From Pelomonas candidula (lineage in GTDB: Bacteria; Pseudomonadota; Gammaproteobacteria; Burkholderiales; Burkholderiaceae_C): a stretch of DNA of 64,000 nucleotides. A program made the position numbers and the translations under genes. Where the stretch lies: positions 434,001-498,000 of the forward strand of contig NZ_JBIGIC010000002.1 in assembly GCF_043555985.1 (NCBI RefSeq), written 5' to 3'. The notes beneath the pieces are model-generated. The model searched no databases, had not been told where the DNA came from, and saw only the letters and a list, made by a program, of their open reading frames with translations. Shown here piece by piece: positions 51,687 to 62,336 of the stretch (position 1 is the first letter of the stretch; each line of letters begins with the position of its first letter).

Positions 51687-53180
51687 TCAACTGAAGGCGA
51701 GACGCCCCTCGCCGCCGCCGGCACTGAACGTGAGCGCGTGGGCGCGGGTCGCGAAGTCCACCCGCAGCTCGGCCCAGTCGCTACCCTGCTGCCAGCGCAG
51801 ATGCAGCGTGTCGGCAGCGCTGTCCAGCAGCGCGAAGCTGCCGCCGAAGGCCGGGTGGCTGTTGCGCAGGCGGATCAGCTCGATGAGCCGGCGCACCACT
51901 GGCCGCTCGCAGTCGCGGGCGATCTCGTCCTCGCTGTAGTGGTGGCGGTTGATGTCGCGGCCCACCTGGCTGCGCGCCAGCAGTTCCATGTCGTTGTGGC
52001 CGGCCAGCAGGCCGACGTAGTAGACCTGCGGCACGCCCGGCAGGAAGAACTGCACGGCGCGGGCCAGCAGGTAGGCGGTCTCGTCCCGGCCCATCGCGTC
52101 GAAGAACGTGCAGTTGACCTGGTAGAGGTCCAGGTTGCTGGCCGCAGCGCCGGTCGCGCGGCGGCTCTCGCCGTTGCTGGCCGCGTGGATGCGTTCGACG
52201 AGCTCGTCCAGCTCCTGCGGCGGCACCAGGCCGGGCGAGCCGGCGCGGTCGCTGGCATCGGCGCCGATGTCGATGATGCCGATGCCGTCGTGCGTGTCGA
52301 GCACCGTCAGCGCGTTGGTGGGGCGCACGGCAATCCAGCGCTTGAGCGCCGCGGCGGTGTGGAAGTTGAACGCGTGCAGCACCAGCGGCGGCAGCGCGAA
52401 GTCGTAGACCCAGTCGACCTTGGCCGCGATCTCGATCTGGCGCTGGTAGTACGAGTGGATCTCGACCAGCACCTCGATGCCCAGCGCCCTCGCCTCGGCG
52501 GCGAACTCGCCGATGAAATCGAAGGTCTCCGGCATCATGAAGCAGCTGTCGCCGGCCTTCTTGATCGCGTAGCCGACGGCATCCAGCCTGACCATGCGGA
52601 TGCCGTTGTCGGCGAAGGTGCGCAGGATGCTCGTGAGATAGGCGCGGCCCTGCGGGTGGTGCACGGCGATGTCGATCTGCGCGGCGGTGAACGTGGTCCA
52701 CAGGATGCGGCGCTCGCCATTCTTCAGCGTCGCGTAGGTCAGCGGCAGGCCGGGGCGCGGGCGGTAGACGGCCAGCAGGCCGCGCTCGCTGGCGCCCTGC
52801 GGGAACACCGCGTCCAGCGTCAGGAACAGGCCTGCGTAGGCCGACGCTTCACCCTTCTCGGAGTAGTCGAGGAACTGCGGCGACTCAGCGGACATGTGGT
52901 TGACGATGACGTCGGCCATCACGTCCAGGTCCTCGGTCAGCGCCTTGATGTCGTCCCAACGCCCCAGGCGCGGGTCGACCTGCGTGTGGTCGATGGGGTC
53001 GAAGCCGGCATCGGCGCCGTCGATGGCGTGAAAGAACGGCAGCAGGTGCACGCCGCCGAACACGCCGGCCAGCGGCGAGCCGGGCTGGCTCAGCAGGTTC
53101 TTGAGGCGCACGAGATCGGCGCCGTCACGCCGGCCGCCGAGGCGGTCGACATACGTGATGAGCTGGACTTGGTTTTTCAT
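51687..53180 (-). CDS. Sucrose phosphorylase (GH13 subfamily 18)
   Basis: A 497-aa enzyme that splits sucrose with phosphate to glucose 1-phosphate and fructose. GH13 regions: DVIVNHMSAESPQF (region I), RMVRLDAVGYAIKKAG with nucleophile Asp, VLVEIHSYYQRQI with acid/base Glu, and VLDTHDGIGIIDI with the stabilising Asp in the His-Asp pair. The short N-terminus VQLITYVDRLGG and the HYSEDEI..DCERPVV block near the end are specific for sucrose phosphorylases rather than amylases. It is last in the fructokinase-carrier-phosphorylase operon, overlapping the carrier stop (ATGA). Confidence 0.93.
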   Translation of the reverse strand: MKNQVQLITYVDRLGGRRDGADLVRLKNLLSQPGSPLAGVFGGVHLLPFFHAIDGADAGFDPIDHTQVDPRLGRWDDIKALTEDLDVMADVIVNHMSAESPQFLDYSEKGEASAYAGLFLTLDAVFPQGASERGLLAVYRPRPGLPLTYATLKNGERRILWTTFTAAQIDIAVHHPQGRAYLTSILRTFADNGIRMVRLDAVGYAIKKAGDSCFMMPETFDFIGEFAAEARALGIEVLVEIHSYYQRQIEIAAKVDWVYDFALPPLVLHAFNFHTAAALKRWIAVRPTNALTVLDTHDGIGIIDIGADASDRAGSPGLVPPQELDELVERIHAASNGESRRATGAAASNLDLYQVNCTFFDAMGRDETAYLLARAVQFFLPGVPQVYYVGLLAGHNDMELLARSQVGRDINRHHYSEDEIARDCERPVVRRLIELIRLRNSHPAFGGSFALLDSAADTLHLRWQQGSDWAELRVDFATRAHALTFSAGGGEGRLAFS

Positions 53181-54493
53181 GACGATTTTTCAGTGGGGAC
53201 GCGCAGCACGCACAGCGCGGCCAGGGCCAGCAGCACGCCGGCGAGGCGGATGACGTTCTCGGGGCGACCGCCCAGCACGCTGTCGTAGAGCAGCGGCAAC
53301 GTCAGCGACTGGATCAGCATCGGGATGACGATGAACATGTTGAAGATGCCCATGTAGACCCCGGCGCGCTCGGGCGGGATGCTGCCGGCCAGCAGCACGT
53401 ACGGATTACCCATGATGGAACCCCAGGCCAGGCCGATGCCGACCATGGGCAGGAACAGCCAGGCCTTGTCGTGGATGCCGGGCAGCATCCACATGCCCGC
53501 GGCAGCGCAGGCCAGTGCGAAGGCATGCACCCATTTCGCGCCCAGGCGCTTCGTGAAGGGCACCATGGCAAAGGCCGCGGCGAAGGCGATGACGTTGTAG
53601 AAGCCGCCCACCTGGCCGTTCAGCAGCACCGCATCGCGAAAGCCTGCGCTCTTGGCATCGTCGGTGCCGAAGATGGTGGCCGCCAACGTCGGCACGATGT
53701 AGATCCAGTAGCAGACCATGCCGTACCACTGGAACAGCGCCATCCACCACAGCCGCCGCATCGTCGGCGGCATCTCGCGCAGCGCCTGCCAGATTTCCGC
53801 CAGCGCCGGGCCGAAGCCGCGCGGCAGCGCACGCAGCCGCGCCACTTCGTCGGCGGGCAGCGGCAGCTCCGGCACGCGGCGGATGGACCAGTAGACCGTC
53901 GTGAACGACAGCAGCGCGCCGACGATGAAGGCCAGCGTCGTGACGACCGGGATGCCGTTGGCGCCGAGTGCGTCCTTGTTCATGCCCAGCCCCACGAGGA
54001 TGCTGGGCGTCAGATAGGCCAGCGTCTGCGCGAGGCCCGTGAAGGAAGCCTGCGTCAGGAAGCCGCTGGCATGCTGCTCCGGCCGCAGCCGGTCACTGAC
54101 GTAGGCGCGGTAGGGCTCCATCGTCACGTTGTTGGCGGCGTCCAGAATCCACAGCAGGCCGGCCGCGAACCACAGCGTCGGGCTGAAGGGCATGGCCAGC
54201 AGGCCCAGCGAGCACAGCAACGCGCCGATCAGGAAGTAAGGTGTGCGCCGGCCCATGCGGTGGGTCGTGCGGTCGCTCATCGCGCCGATGACGGGCTGCA
54301 CCAGCAGGCCGGTGATGGGCCCGGCCAGCCACAGGTACGGCAGGTCCTTGCCCTCGGCGCCGAGCATCTGGTAAATGGGGCTCATGCTGGCCTGCTGCAG
54401 GCCGAAGCTGAACTGGATGCCGAGGAAGCCGACGTTCATGTTGACGATCTGGCCGACCGACAGGCGCGGCTTGTCGATGAATGCCGCGCTCAT
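53177..54493 (-). CDS. MFS sugar carrier, sucrose type (SLC45/SUT-like)
   Basis: A 438-aa, 12-helix carrier. VGFLGIQFSFGLQQASMSPI in helix 1, AGPITGLLVQPVIGAMSD and RTTHRMGRRTPYFLIGA match proton-coupled sucrose/maltose carriers of the SLC45-like group in proteobacteria. Adjacent sucrose phosphorylase and fructokinase genes support sucrose (or raffinose) as substrate. Overlapped by ATGA on both sides. Confidence 0.88.
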   Translation of the reverse strand: MSAAFIDKPRLSVGQIVNMNVGFLGIQFSFGLQQASMSPIYQMLGAEGKDLPYLWLAGPITGLLVQPVIGAMSDRTTHRMGRRTPYFLIGALLCSLGLLAMPFSPTLWFAAGLLWILDAANNVTMEPYRAYVSDRLRPEQHASGFLTQASFTGLAQTLAYLTPSILVGLGMNKDALGANGIPVVTTLAFIVGALLSFTTVYWSIRRVPELPLPADEVARLRALPRGFGPALAEIWQALREMPPTMRRLWWMALFQWYGMVCYWIYIVPTLAATIFGTDDAKSAGFRDAVLLNGQVGGFYNVIAFAAAFAMVPFTKRLGAKWVHAFALACAAAGMWMLPGIHDKAWLFLPMVGIGLAWGSIMGNPYVLLAGSIPPERAGVYMGIFNMFIVIPMLIQSLTLPLLYDSVLGGRPENVIRLAGVLLALAALCVLRVPTEKSS

Positions 54494-55413
54494 GCCAGGG
54501 CCTCTTCGGGTTCGGAGCGCAGGGCCTGCAGGGCTTCACGCCAGGGTTGCAGCGCGGCCGGGTCGGCCGGCAGCGGGCCGCGCAGGCCGCAGATGGCCGC
54601 GGCATAGCGGTTGGCCAGCCCCAGCGTGACGGCCAATGGCCGCCGCAGCGCCAGGCCGGCCAGCAGCATGGCCGTGAAAGCGTCACCGGCGCCCACCGTA
54701 TCCACCAGCTGCGGCTGCTGCACGCCCTCCCCCGCCATCAGCGTGTCGCCGGCGGGCCCGATCAGCGCGTAGCCCGCAGCGCCGCGCGTCACCACCAGGC
54801 GCTGCAGCGCGAAGCGGCCCGTCAGCGCCGCCACGCCCTCGGGCGCGAACCAGTCCAGCAGCGTGGCCAGTTCGTCCTCGTTGACCTTGACCCAGTCGGC
54901 CAGCATCAGCGACTCGGCAGCCAGTTCCCGCAGGTCCGGCCCGGGGCGCAGGTTGAGATCGAGAAACGCCAGGCCGCGCCCGTGCTTGACCGCCGCGCGC
55001 AGGCTGGCCCGCGACGCCGCGCTGCGCTGCGCCAGCGTGCCGAAGTAGGCAATGCCGTCCTCGCGCTGCACCGCCACGGGCTCGATGTGGTCCCAGGCCG
55101 CATCGGCATGGATCTCGAACCGGTGGCTGCCGTCGGCCTGCTCATGCACGCTGACCCGCCCGGTGGCGTGTTGAGCGTCGCGCTGCAGGCCGGCCGTGTC
55201 CAGACCGTAGCGACGTGCGCTGTCCAGCAGCAGCCGGCCGTCCGCGTCGTCCGCACCGATGCGGCTGATGAAGCCCACCGGCACCCCCAGCCAGGCCAGC
55301 GACCGCGCCACGTTGAAGGGCGCACCGCCCGGCACGGCACCGTCACTGAACTGGTCGACCAGGGCCTCGCCAAGCACGAGGACGGCCCGGTCCGCCGGCT
55401 GCACCGATTGCAT
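54490..55413 (-). CDS. PfkB-family fructokinase
   Basis: A 307-aa ribokinase-fold kinase, a clear paralogue of the one at 15638: GGAPFNVARSLAWLG, FISRIGADDADGRLLLDSAR, FLDLNLRPG and DTVGAGDAFTAMLLAG are shared nearly unchanged. Here it would phosphorylate fructose released by sucrose phosphorylase. First gene of the operon, behind a 16-bp palindromic operator 82 bp upstream. Confidence 0.9.
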   Translation of the reverse strand: MQSVQPADRAVLVLGEALVDQFSDGAVPGGAPFNVARSLAWLGVPVGFISRIGADDADGRLLLDSARRYGLDTAGLQRDAQHATGRVSVHEQADGSHRFEIHADAAWDHIEPVAVQREDGIAYFGTLAQRSAASRASLRAAVKHGRGLAFLDLNLRPGPDLRELAAESLMLADWVKVNEDELATLLDWFAPEGVAALTGRFALQRLVVTRGAAGYALIGPAGDTLMAGEGVQQPQLVDTVGAGDAFTAMLLAGLALRRPLAVTLGLANRYAAAICGLRGPLPADPAALQPWREALQALRSEPEEALA

Positions 55414-55465
55414 TGTTGTCTCCTGTCGTTGTCGTCACGCCTGCGGTTTCGAGAAGCTGGCGCCT

Positions 55466-55510
55466 GGCCGGATTGTGATCCTTGGGCGTCGCAATTGCAA
55501 TCGATTGCAA
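55466..55510 (-). promoter_or_regulatory. Operator and probable promoter of the sucrose operon
   Basis: TTGCAATCGATTGCAA at 55495-55510 is a perfect 16-bp palindrome, of the LacI-family operator shape. On the minus strand its second half TTGCAA (55500-55495) can act as -35 box, 17 bp before CACAAT (55477-55472) as -10. No LacI gene is adjacent. Confidence 0.6.
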
Positions 55511-55544
55511 ACCAGGGGAAACCAGCATCTGGCAGGCTGCCGGA

Positions 55545-56693
55545 TCAACCCTCGCCAGCACCGGCGCTGGCGCGGCAGACCCAGACGGTCGGCGCCTCGC
55601 CGCCCGGTGCGCGGTAGCCGGACTCGACCGCCGCCCTGACCGCAGCCACGCGCTCCCGCGGCAGCAGGCCCACGGCGCAACCGCCGAAGCCCCCGCCGGT
55701 CATGCGCGCCCCGCCCTGCGGGCCGATCGCCTGCTGCAGGATCTCGACGAGGCGGTCGACGGCCGGCACGGTGATCTCGAAGTCATCGCGCATGGAGGCA
55801 TGCGAGGCGCCCATCAGCAAACCCAGAGCCGCCAGGTCGCCGCCGGCCAGCGCGGTGGCGGCAGCCTGCGTGCGGGCGTTCTCGGTGACGATGTGGCGGG
55901 CACGGCGGTAGACGACCTCATCCAGCCCGGCCTTGCCGGCCTCCAGCCGCGCCAGGTCGATGTCGCGCAGCGCCGCCACACCGTAGTGCCGGGCCGCGGC
56001 CTCGCACTGGCGGCGGCGGGTGTTGTATTCGCTGCCGACCAAGCCGCGCTTCACATGCGAGTGGACGATCATGACGGCCAGGTCGGGCGGCAGCGGCACC
56101 GGCCGCGCGTCCAGGCTGCGGCAATCGATCAGCAGCGCATGGCCAGCCTCGCCGCGAGCCGAGATCAGTTGATCCATGATGCCGCAGTTGCAGCCGACGA
56201 ATTCGTTCTCGGCGCGCTGGGCCGTCAGGGCCAGCGCCGTCGGGTCCAGATCCAGCGCGTACAGCGACTTGAAGGCCTGGCCCACCGCCACCTCGAACGA
56301 AGCCGACGATGACAGCCCCGCGCCCTGCGGCACGTCGCCGGCCACGGCCAGGTCGGCGCCGCGCAGCGGCAGGCCGCGTGCCACCAGCATCTGCACCATG
56401 CCGCGCGCGTAGTTGGCCCAGGCTGCGTCCTCGCGGTGCGGGATGGCCGGGCCGAGGCGGAAGCGGTCGATGGCGCCGTCGTAGTCGGCGGCGACGATCT
56501 GCACCTGGTCGTCGTCGCGCGGCCGGGCAGCGATGCGGGTGCCGAAGTCGATGGCGCAGGGCAGCACGAAGCCGTCGTTGTAGTCGGTGTGCTCGCCGAT
56601 CAGGTTCACCCGCCCCGGCGCGTGCACGCGCAGCATGGGCTCGACGCCGAAGGCGGCGCGGAAGGTTTCGTCAGCGCGTTCACGAGGGTTCAT
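55545..56693 (-). CDS. galK: Galactokinase
   Basis: A 382-aa GHMP kinase, first step of the Leloir pathway. GRVNLIGEHTDYNDGFVLP is the galactokinase signature, VPQGAGLSSSASFEVAVG the ATP-binding GHMP motif, and GGARMTGGGFGGCAVGL the third motif. Length is standard. Its ATG overlaps the galT stop (ATGA). It metabolises galactose released by the GH36 (and GH27) alpha-galactosidases. It is the last gene of the operon. Confidence 0.96.
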   Translation of the reverse strand: MNPRERADETFRAAFGVEPMLRVHAPGRVNLIGEHTDYNDGFVLPCAIDFGTRIAARPRDDDQVQIVAADYDGAIDRFRLGPAIPHREDAAWANYARGMVQMLVARGLPLRGADLAVAGDVPQGAGLSSSASFEVAVGQAFKSLYALDLDPTALALTAQRAENEFVGCNCGIMDQLISARGEAGHALLIDCRSLDARPVPLPPDLAVMIVHSHVKRGLVGSEYNTRRRQCEAAARHYGVAALRDIDLARLEAGKAGLDEVVYRRARHIVTENARTQAAATALAGGDLAALGLLMGASHASMRDDFEITVPAVDRLVEILQQAIGPQGGARMTGGGFGGCAVGLLPRERVAAVRAAVESGYRAPGGEAPTVWVCRASAGAGEG

Positions 56694-57724
56694 GCCATCT
56701 CCCGGTAATGGACGTCGCCGACCGCGCGCAGCCGCGCCGCGGCCTGCTCGGGCGTCAGGTCGCGCTGGGCCTCGGCGAGCATCTCGAAGCCCACCATGAA
56801 CTTGCGCACCGTGGCCGAGCGCAGCAGCGGCGGATAGAAGTGGGCGTGCAGCTGCCAGGGTGTGGCGTCGCGTGCGTCGAAGGGGGCGCCGTGCCAGCCC
56901 ATGGAATACGGGAAGGCGCAGCGGAACAGGTTGTCGTAGCGCGAAGTCAGCCGCTTGAGCGCATCGGCCAGGCCGGCGCGCTGGGCAGGCTTCAGCTGCG
57001 GCAGGCGCTGCACGGAAAAACGGGGCAGCAACAGCGTCTCGAAGGGCCAGGTGGCCCAGAAGGGCACGATGGCCAGCCAGTCGTCGTTCTGCACGACGAC
57101 GCGCTCGCCGCCGGCCTCACGCGCCGCCACGTCCAGCAGCAGCGGCCGGCCCTGAACCGCGAAGTAGGCGCGCTGGTGGGCGTCCTCGGTGGCCGCCTCG
57201 TTGGGCAGGAAGCCGGTGGCCCAGATCTGGCCATGCGGGTGGGGCTGGGAGCAGCCCATGATCTCGCCCTTGTTCTCGAACACCTGCACCCAGGCGTGGT
57301 CGCGGCCCAGCTCGGCGCTCTGCGCGCACCAGGTGTCGACGACGGCGGCGATCTCGCCCTGCGTCAGCTCGGGCAGCGTGCGCGCATGGTCGGGCGAGAA
57401 GCAGATGACGCGGCTGGTACCGCGGGCCGCCTGGGTCTGGAACAGCGCATCGCCGGCCGGCGCGTCGGGCACCTGGGGCATCAGCGCGGCATGGTCGTTG
57501 GTGAAGACGAAGGTACCGCGGTAGTCGGGGTTGACCTGGCCGTTGACGCGCGTGTTGCCGGCGCAGAGGTAGCAGCCGGGGTCATGGCTGGGCAGTTGTG
57601 CGTCAGCGCGGGCCTCCTCCCGGCCCTGCCAGGGCCGCTTGCCGCGGTGGGGCGAGACCAGCACCCACTGGCCGGTCAGCGGGTTCCGGCGGCGGTGGGA
57701 ATGCTCGGCAGGATCAAAGTTCAT
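56690..57724 (-). CDS. galT: Galactose-1-phosphate uridylyltransferase
   Basis: A 344-aa enzyme swapping UMP from UDP-glucose to galactose 1-phosphate. CYLCAGNTRVNGQ holds zinc-binding cysteines and GCSQPHPHGQIWA the nucleophilic His of the HPH motif; HAHFYPPLLRS near residue 290 completes the zinc/HxH site. ATG 57724 gives the family N-terminus (FDPAEHSHRRRNPLTGQWV); the frame is open upstream only as a shadow of the GH36 gene. Overlaps both neighbours. Confidence 0.96.
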   Translation of the reverse strand: MNFDPAEHSHRRRNPLTGQWVLVSPHRGKRPWQGREEARADAQLPSHDPGCYLCAGNTRVNGQVNPDYRGTFVFTNDHAALMPQVPDAPAGDALFQTQAARGTSRVICFSPDHARTLPELTQGEIAAVVDTWCAQSAELGRDHAWVQVFENKGEIMGCSQPHPHGQIWATGFLPNEAATEDAHQRAYFAVQGRPLLLDVAAREAGGERVVVQNDDWLAIVPFWATWPFETLLLPRFSVQRLPQLKPAQRAGLADALKRLTSRYDNLFRCAFPYSMGWHGAPFDARDATPWQLHAHFYPPLLRSATVRKFMVGFEMLAEAQRDLTPEQAAARLRAVGDVHYREMA

Positions 57725-59882
57725 AGCCGTTCGAAATGCACGATGAAACAGGTCTCCGCCACCGAGCGCGGCAGCGGCAGGCCGGCGTGGGCCAGCCAGG
57801 CGCCGTCGAGTTCGACGCCCTGCTCCAGCGCGTCGAAGAACGGCGCCGCGGGGCCGAAGCCGTCGTGGCCGGCTGGCGGCGTGTGGCGCACGCGCGTGAC
57901 GCGGTAGCGCGCGCCGGCGTCCAGCATGGGCAGGCGGGCGGCGGGGTTGTACTTGAAGCTGCTCGGCTCGGTGCGGTAGACCATCAGCAGCAGCTCGCTC
58001 GCCGCCTCGTCGCCGTGGGCCTGCCAGGCCAGGCCGTCGCCGGCCTCGCCCAGCCACACGCGGCCGTGGTGCAGGCGGTCACGCCAGCGCTTGTAGAGGG
58101 TGATCCACTGCGACACCTCGGCGCGCGTGGCCTCGTCGAAGAGGCGCGCGTCCAGCTCCACGCCGAGGTGGCCCGGCAGCGCCACGGCGGCGCGGAAGGC
58201 CATGCTCTGCGTGCGGCCGGTCGTGTGAGCCGGCGAGGTGCCGATGTGGGCACCCATGATCTCGGGCGGGAAGAACTGCAGGAAGCCGCGCTGCATGGCC
58301 ACGCGCGACAGCGCGTCGATGCAGTCGCTGGTCCAGACGCGGTGGGTGTGGCGCAGCACGCCGAAGTCGATGCGCCCTCCTCCGCCCGAGCAGCTCTCGA
58401 TCTCCACGCCCGGATGGGCCGCGCGCAACCGGTCCATCAGCGCGTAGGCCGCCGGCACCTGGGCGCGGTAGCCGGCCGTGCCGTCGGCCAGGCCCGCGGT
58501 GGTCAGGTCGCGGTTGTGGTCCCACTTCAGGTAGCCGATGGGGTGGGCGGCCAGCAACGCTTCGATCTTGCCGAACAGGTAGTCCGACACGTCGGGCCGC
58601 GAGATGTCCAGCACCAGCTGGTTGCGTGCGGTGATGAGCGGCCGGCCTGCCAGCTGCAGCGCCCAGTCGGGATGGGCACGGAACAGCTCGCTGTCGGGGT
58701 TGACCATCTCGGGCTCGACCCACAAGCCGAACTCCATGCCCAGCCCGTTCACATGGGCGATCAGCTCGCCCAGGCCCTGAGGGAACTTGCTCGCGTCGGG
58801 CCACCAGTCGCCCAGGCCAGCGCGGTCGTGGTGGCGGGCGTTGAACCAGCCGTCGTCCAGCACGAAACGCTCGACGCCCAGGCCGGCTGCGGCCGTGGCG
58901 AGTTCCTTGACCTTCTCCGGCTGCACGTCGAAGTAGAAGCCCTCCCAGGTGTTGAGGTGCACGGGCCTCGGCTTCATCGCGCCGCCCGCCCAAGGCAGGC
59001 GGGCGCGCAGCTCGGCGTGGAAGTTGGCGGCCAGGCCGTTCAGGCCCGCGGTGGAGCAGCTGGCGACCAGCTCGGGCGTGATGACGCTGGCGCCGGGCGC
59101 CAGGCGCAGCTCGCCGGGCGCCAGCCATTCGCCGAACTGCCATTGGTACTGGCCGTCGTTCAGCCACTCGATGGTCTGCGCGTGGTTGCCCGACCAGGCC
59201 AGGTGGGCGCCAAACACCAGGCCGTCATGCGCGGTGGCGCCGGGCGTCGTGACGACGGCACCGGGGAAGCAGTCCTGCGTCGTGCGGCCGCGCCGGCTCT
59301 CGCGCCGCCACAGCGAGCGCGTCAGCGCCTCGGTCTGCAGCAGAAACTCGTGCATGTGCTGGCCGGCGTAGAAGCGCACCTGCGCGGCATCGCCCGGCAG
59401 CGGCAGCGTGGCGGCGGCCAGCCATTGCACGTCGAGCTCGGTGGCGCCCAGGTTGGTGAGGGTCGAGCGTGCGACCAGCACGTCGCTGGCCTCGTCCAGC
59501 CGCAGCTGCAGGTCCAGGCGCAGCTGGGCGACGCTGTCGGTCAGCTTCAGCACGACGGCGTGGCCGGGGTCGACCCACTCGACCTCGCAGGCGGTGAAGG
59601 CCTGGGCGAAGTCGCGCCCGCCGCGGTGGGCCAGCAGCGCGCTCTGGCCGAACCAGCCGACGCCGAAGGTCGGCGCGACCGTCAGCGGCTGGTCGACGTC
59701 GAGCATGAAGGACGGCAGCGGCCGCGTGGCGCGCAGTGCGGCACCGGGGGCCGCCGTGTCGGGCAGGCGCGGGCCCCAGTAGCGCCACAGCGGCGCCTCG
59801 CCGGGCGGCAGCTCCAGCACGAGGCTGCAATGGCGGCTATGGAGGAAGAGGTAGTCGGTCGTCATGGGGTCATCACGCTGCT

Positions 59883-59886
<4 letters not shown>
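57721..59886 (-). CDS. Alpha-galactosidase, glycoside hydrolase family 36
   Basis: A 721-aa cytoplasmic enzyme for melibiose, raffinose and stachyose. After the N-terminal beta-sandwich, NTWEGFYFDVQ and VLDDGWFNARHHDRAGLGDW open the barrel, IGYLKWDHNRDL holds the nucleophile Asp, IESCSGGGGRID the CSGG substrate loop, and RVWTSDCIDALSR the acid/base Asp. Length is right for GH36 subgroup I. It lacks a signal peptide, consistent with uptake of intact oligosaccharides by the ABC importer encoded just before it. The start overlaps the ATPase gene stop. Confidence 0.94.
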
Positions 59887-61019
<1,133 letters not shown>

Positions 61020-61037
61020 GAGGGTGTCGTTGGGCGT

Positions 61038-62336
61038 TCAGGGTTGCAGCAGGCGCTGCACGCGGGCATCGACCGTGCGCAGCGCGGTGGCGGCGTCGAC
61101 CTTGCCGATGAGCACCGACTCGATGGCCGTGCCGACCCAGTCGTAGATCTCGGCGCCATGGTCGGCGATGGGCATGGGGAAGTTGCGCTCGCGGCTCATG
61201 GTCAGGAAGGCGGCCGCGTCGATGCCGCGCCGGGCCTGCGCCTGCACCGCCACCTCGGCCAGGCCGCGCAGCGCCGGATAGGTGACACCGGCCTCGGCCA
61301 CCAGGCGCTGGCATTCGGGTGTGGCCATGAAGCGCACCCACTGCCAGGCCTGCTCCTTGACCTTGGAGCCGGACCAGATCGAGTCGCCCAGGCCGTTCAT
61401 CATGCTGGCACGGCGGCCGTTGGGGCCGATGGGCAAAGGCACCCAGGCGTGGCGGAAGCGCGCGTTGCGCGCGAAGTTGGCGATCATCCACGAGCCCTCG
61501 GGCACCATGGCCGCCTTGCCGGCGATGAACATCGCGGCCGAACCCAGCGAGCGCGTCAGCTCGAAGGGCGCCGACACGCCCTTGGCCGGCAGGCTGGCGA
61601 TGTAGGCGATGGTGCTGGCCAGGCGCGGGTCGTCGTAGTGCAGGCGCGGCGACCACGGTGCGTCCTGCAGCGTGAAGCCGGTGGACGCGGCGAAATGGCT
61701 CCACTCGGTCTGGCCCAGCGCACCACCGGGGCCGGGTGTCTGGAAGCCGTAGACGCGCACGCGGCGGCGGTCGAAGGCCGGGTCCGCCGCCGAGCGGCCG
61801 GCGCGGTCGCGCGACAGGCGGCGCGCGATGCGCTCGAAGCTGCCACCGTCCACCGGGTTCCAGGTCATGGACGCCAGCTCCTCGCGCGTGACGCTGGCCT
61901 GCTCGGCCATGTCCAGGTTGACGGCCAGGGCCACCATGTCCCAGTCCTTGGGCAGGCCGTACTGACCGCCGTTGCGGCCCCAGATGCTGAACAGGCCGGG
62001 CATGAAGGCCTGCGGGTCGACGGGGTCACGCTTGAGCAGCGGGGCCAGGTCCAGCAGCTGGCCGTTCTTCATCAGCTCGGGGAACTTGGCCAGGTGGTTG
62101 ACGAAGACATCGGGCGCGGTGCCGGCGATGAAGCCGGTGGACAGGGCCGTCCAGTAGTCGGCCCAGCCGGCCTGCTGGAACTTGATGGTGATGCCGGGGT
62201 GCTGCTGCTCGAAGCGCCCGGCACACTGGCGGTAGGCGGGCTGCTGGTCGGAGTCCCACAGCATGTAGCGCACCTCGACGGCCTGGGCCAGCGAGGCGGT
62301 CAACGCGAGGGCGGCGGCGAGAAGTCTTTTCATCAT
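61038..62336 (-). CDS. ABC sugar importer substrate-binding protein
   Basis: A 432-aa periplasmic protein of the extracellular solute-binding family 1. A signal peptide (LLAAALALTASLAQA) precedes VEVRYMLWDSDQQPAYRQC, FQQAGWADYWTALSTGFIAG and APDVFVNHLAKFPELMKNG, the typical fold entry. It should deliver alpha-galactosides such as raffinose. Of two adjacent ATGs, the one at 62336 overlaps the permease stop by 1 bp; the longer open frame upstream is an antiframe of the permease gene. Confidence 0.92.
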   Translation of the reverse strand: MMKRLLAAALALTASLAQAVEVRYMLWDSDQQPAYRQCAGRFEQQHPGITIKFQQAGWADYWTALSTGFIAGTAPDVFVNHLAKFPELMKNGQLLDLAPLLKRDPVDPQAFMPGLFSIWGRNGGQYGLPKDWDMVALAVNLDMAEQASVTREELASMTWNPVDGGSFERIARRLSRDRAGRSAADPAFDRRRVRVYGFQTPGPGGALGQTEWSHFAASTGFTLQDAPWSPRLHYDDPRLASTIAYIASLPAKGVSAPFELTRSLGSAAMFIAGKAAMVPEGSWMIANFARNARFRHAWVPLPIGPNGRRASMMNGLGDSIWSGSKVKEQAWQWVRFMATPECQRLVAEAGVTYPALRGLAEVAVQAQARRGIDAAAFLTMSRERNFPMPIADHGAEIYDWVGTAIESVLIGKVDAATALRTVDARVQRLLQP

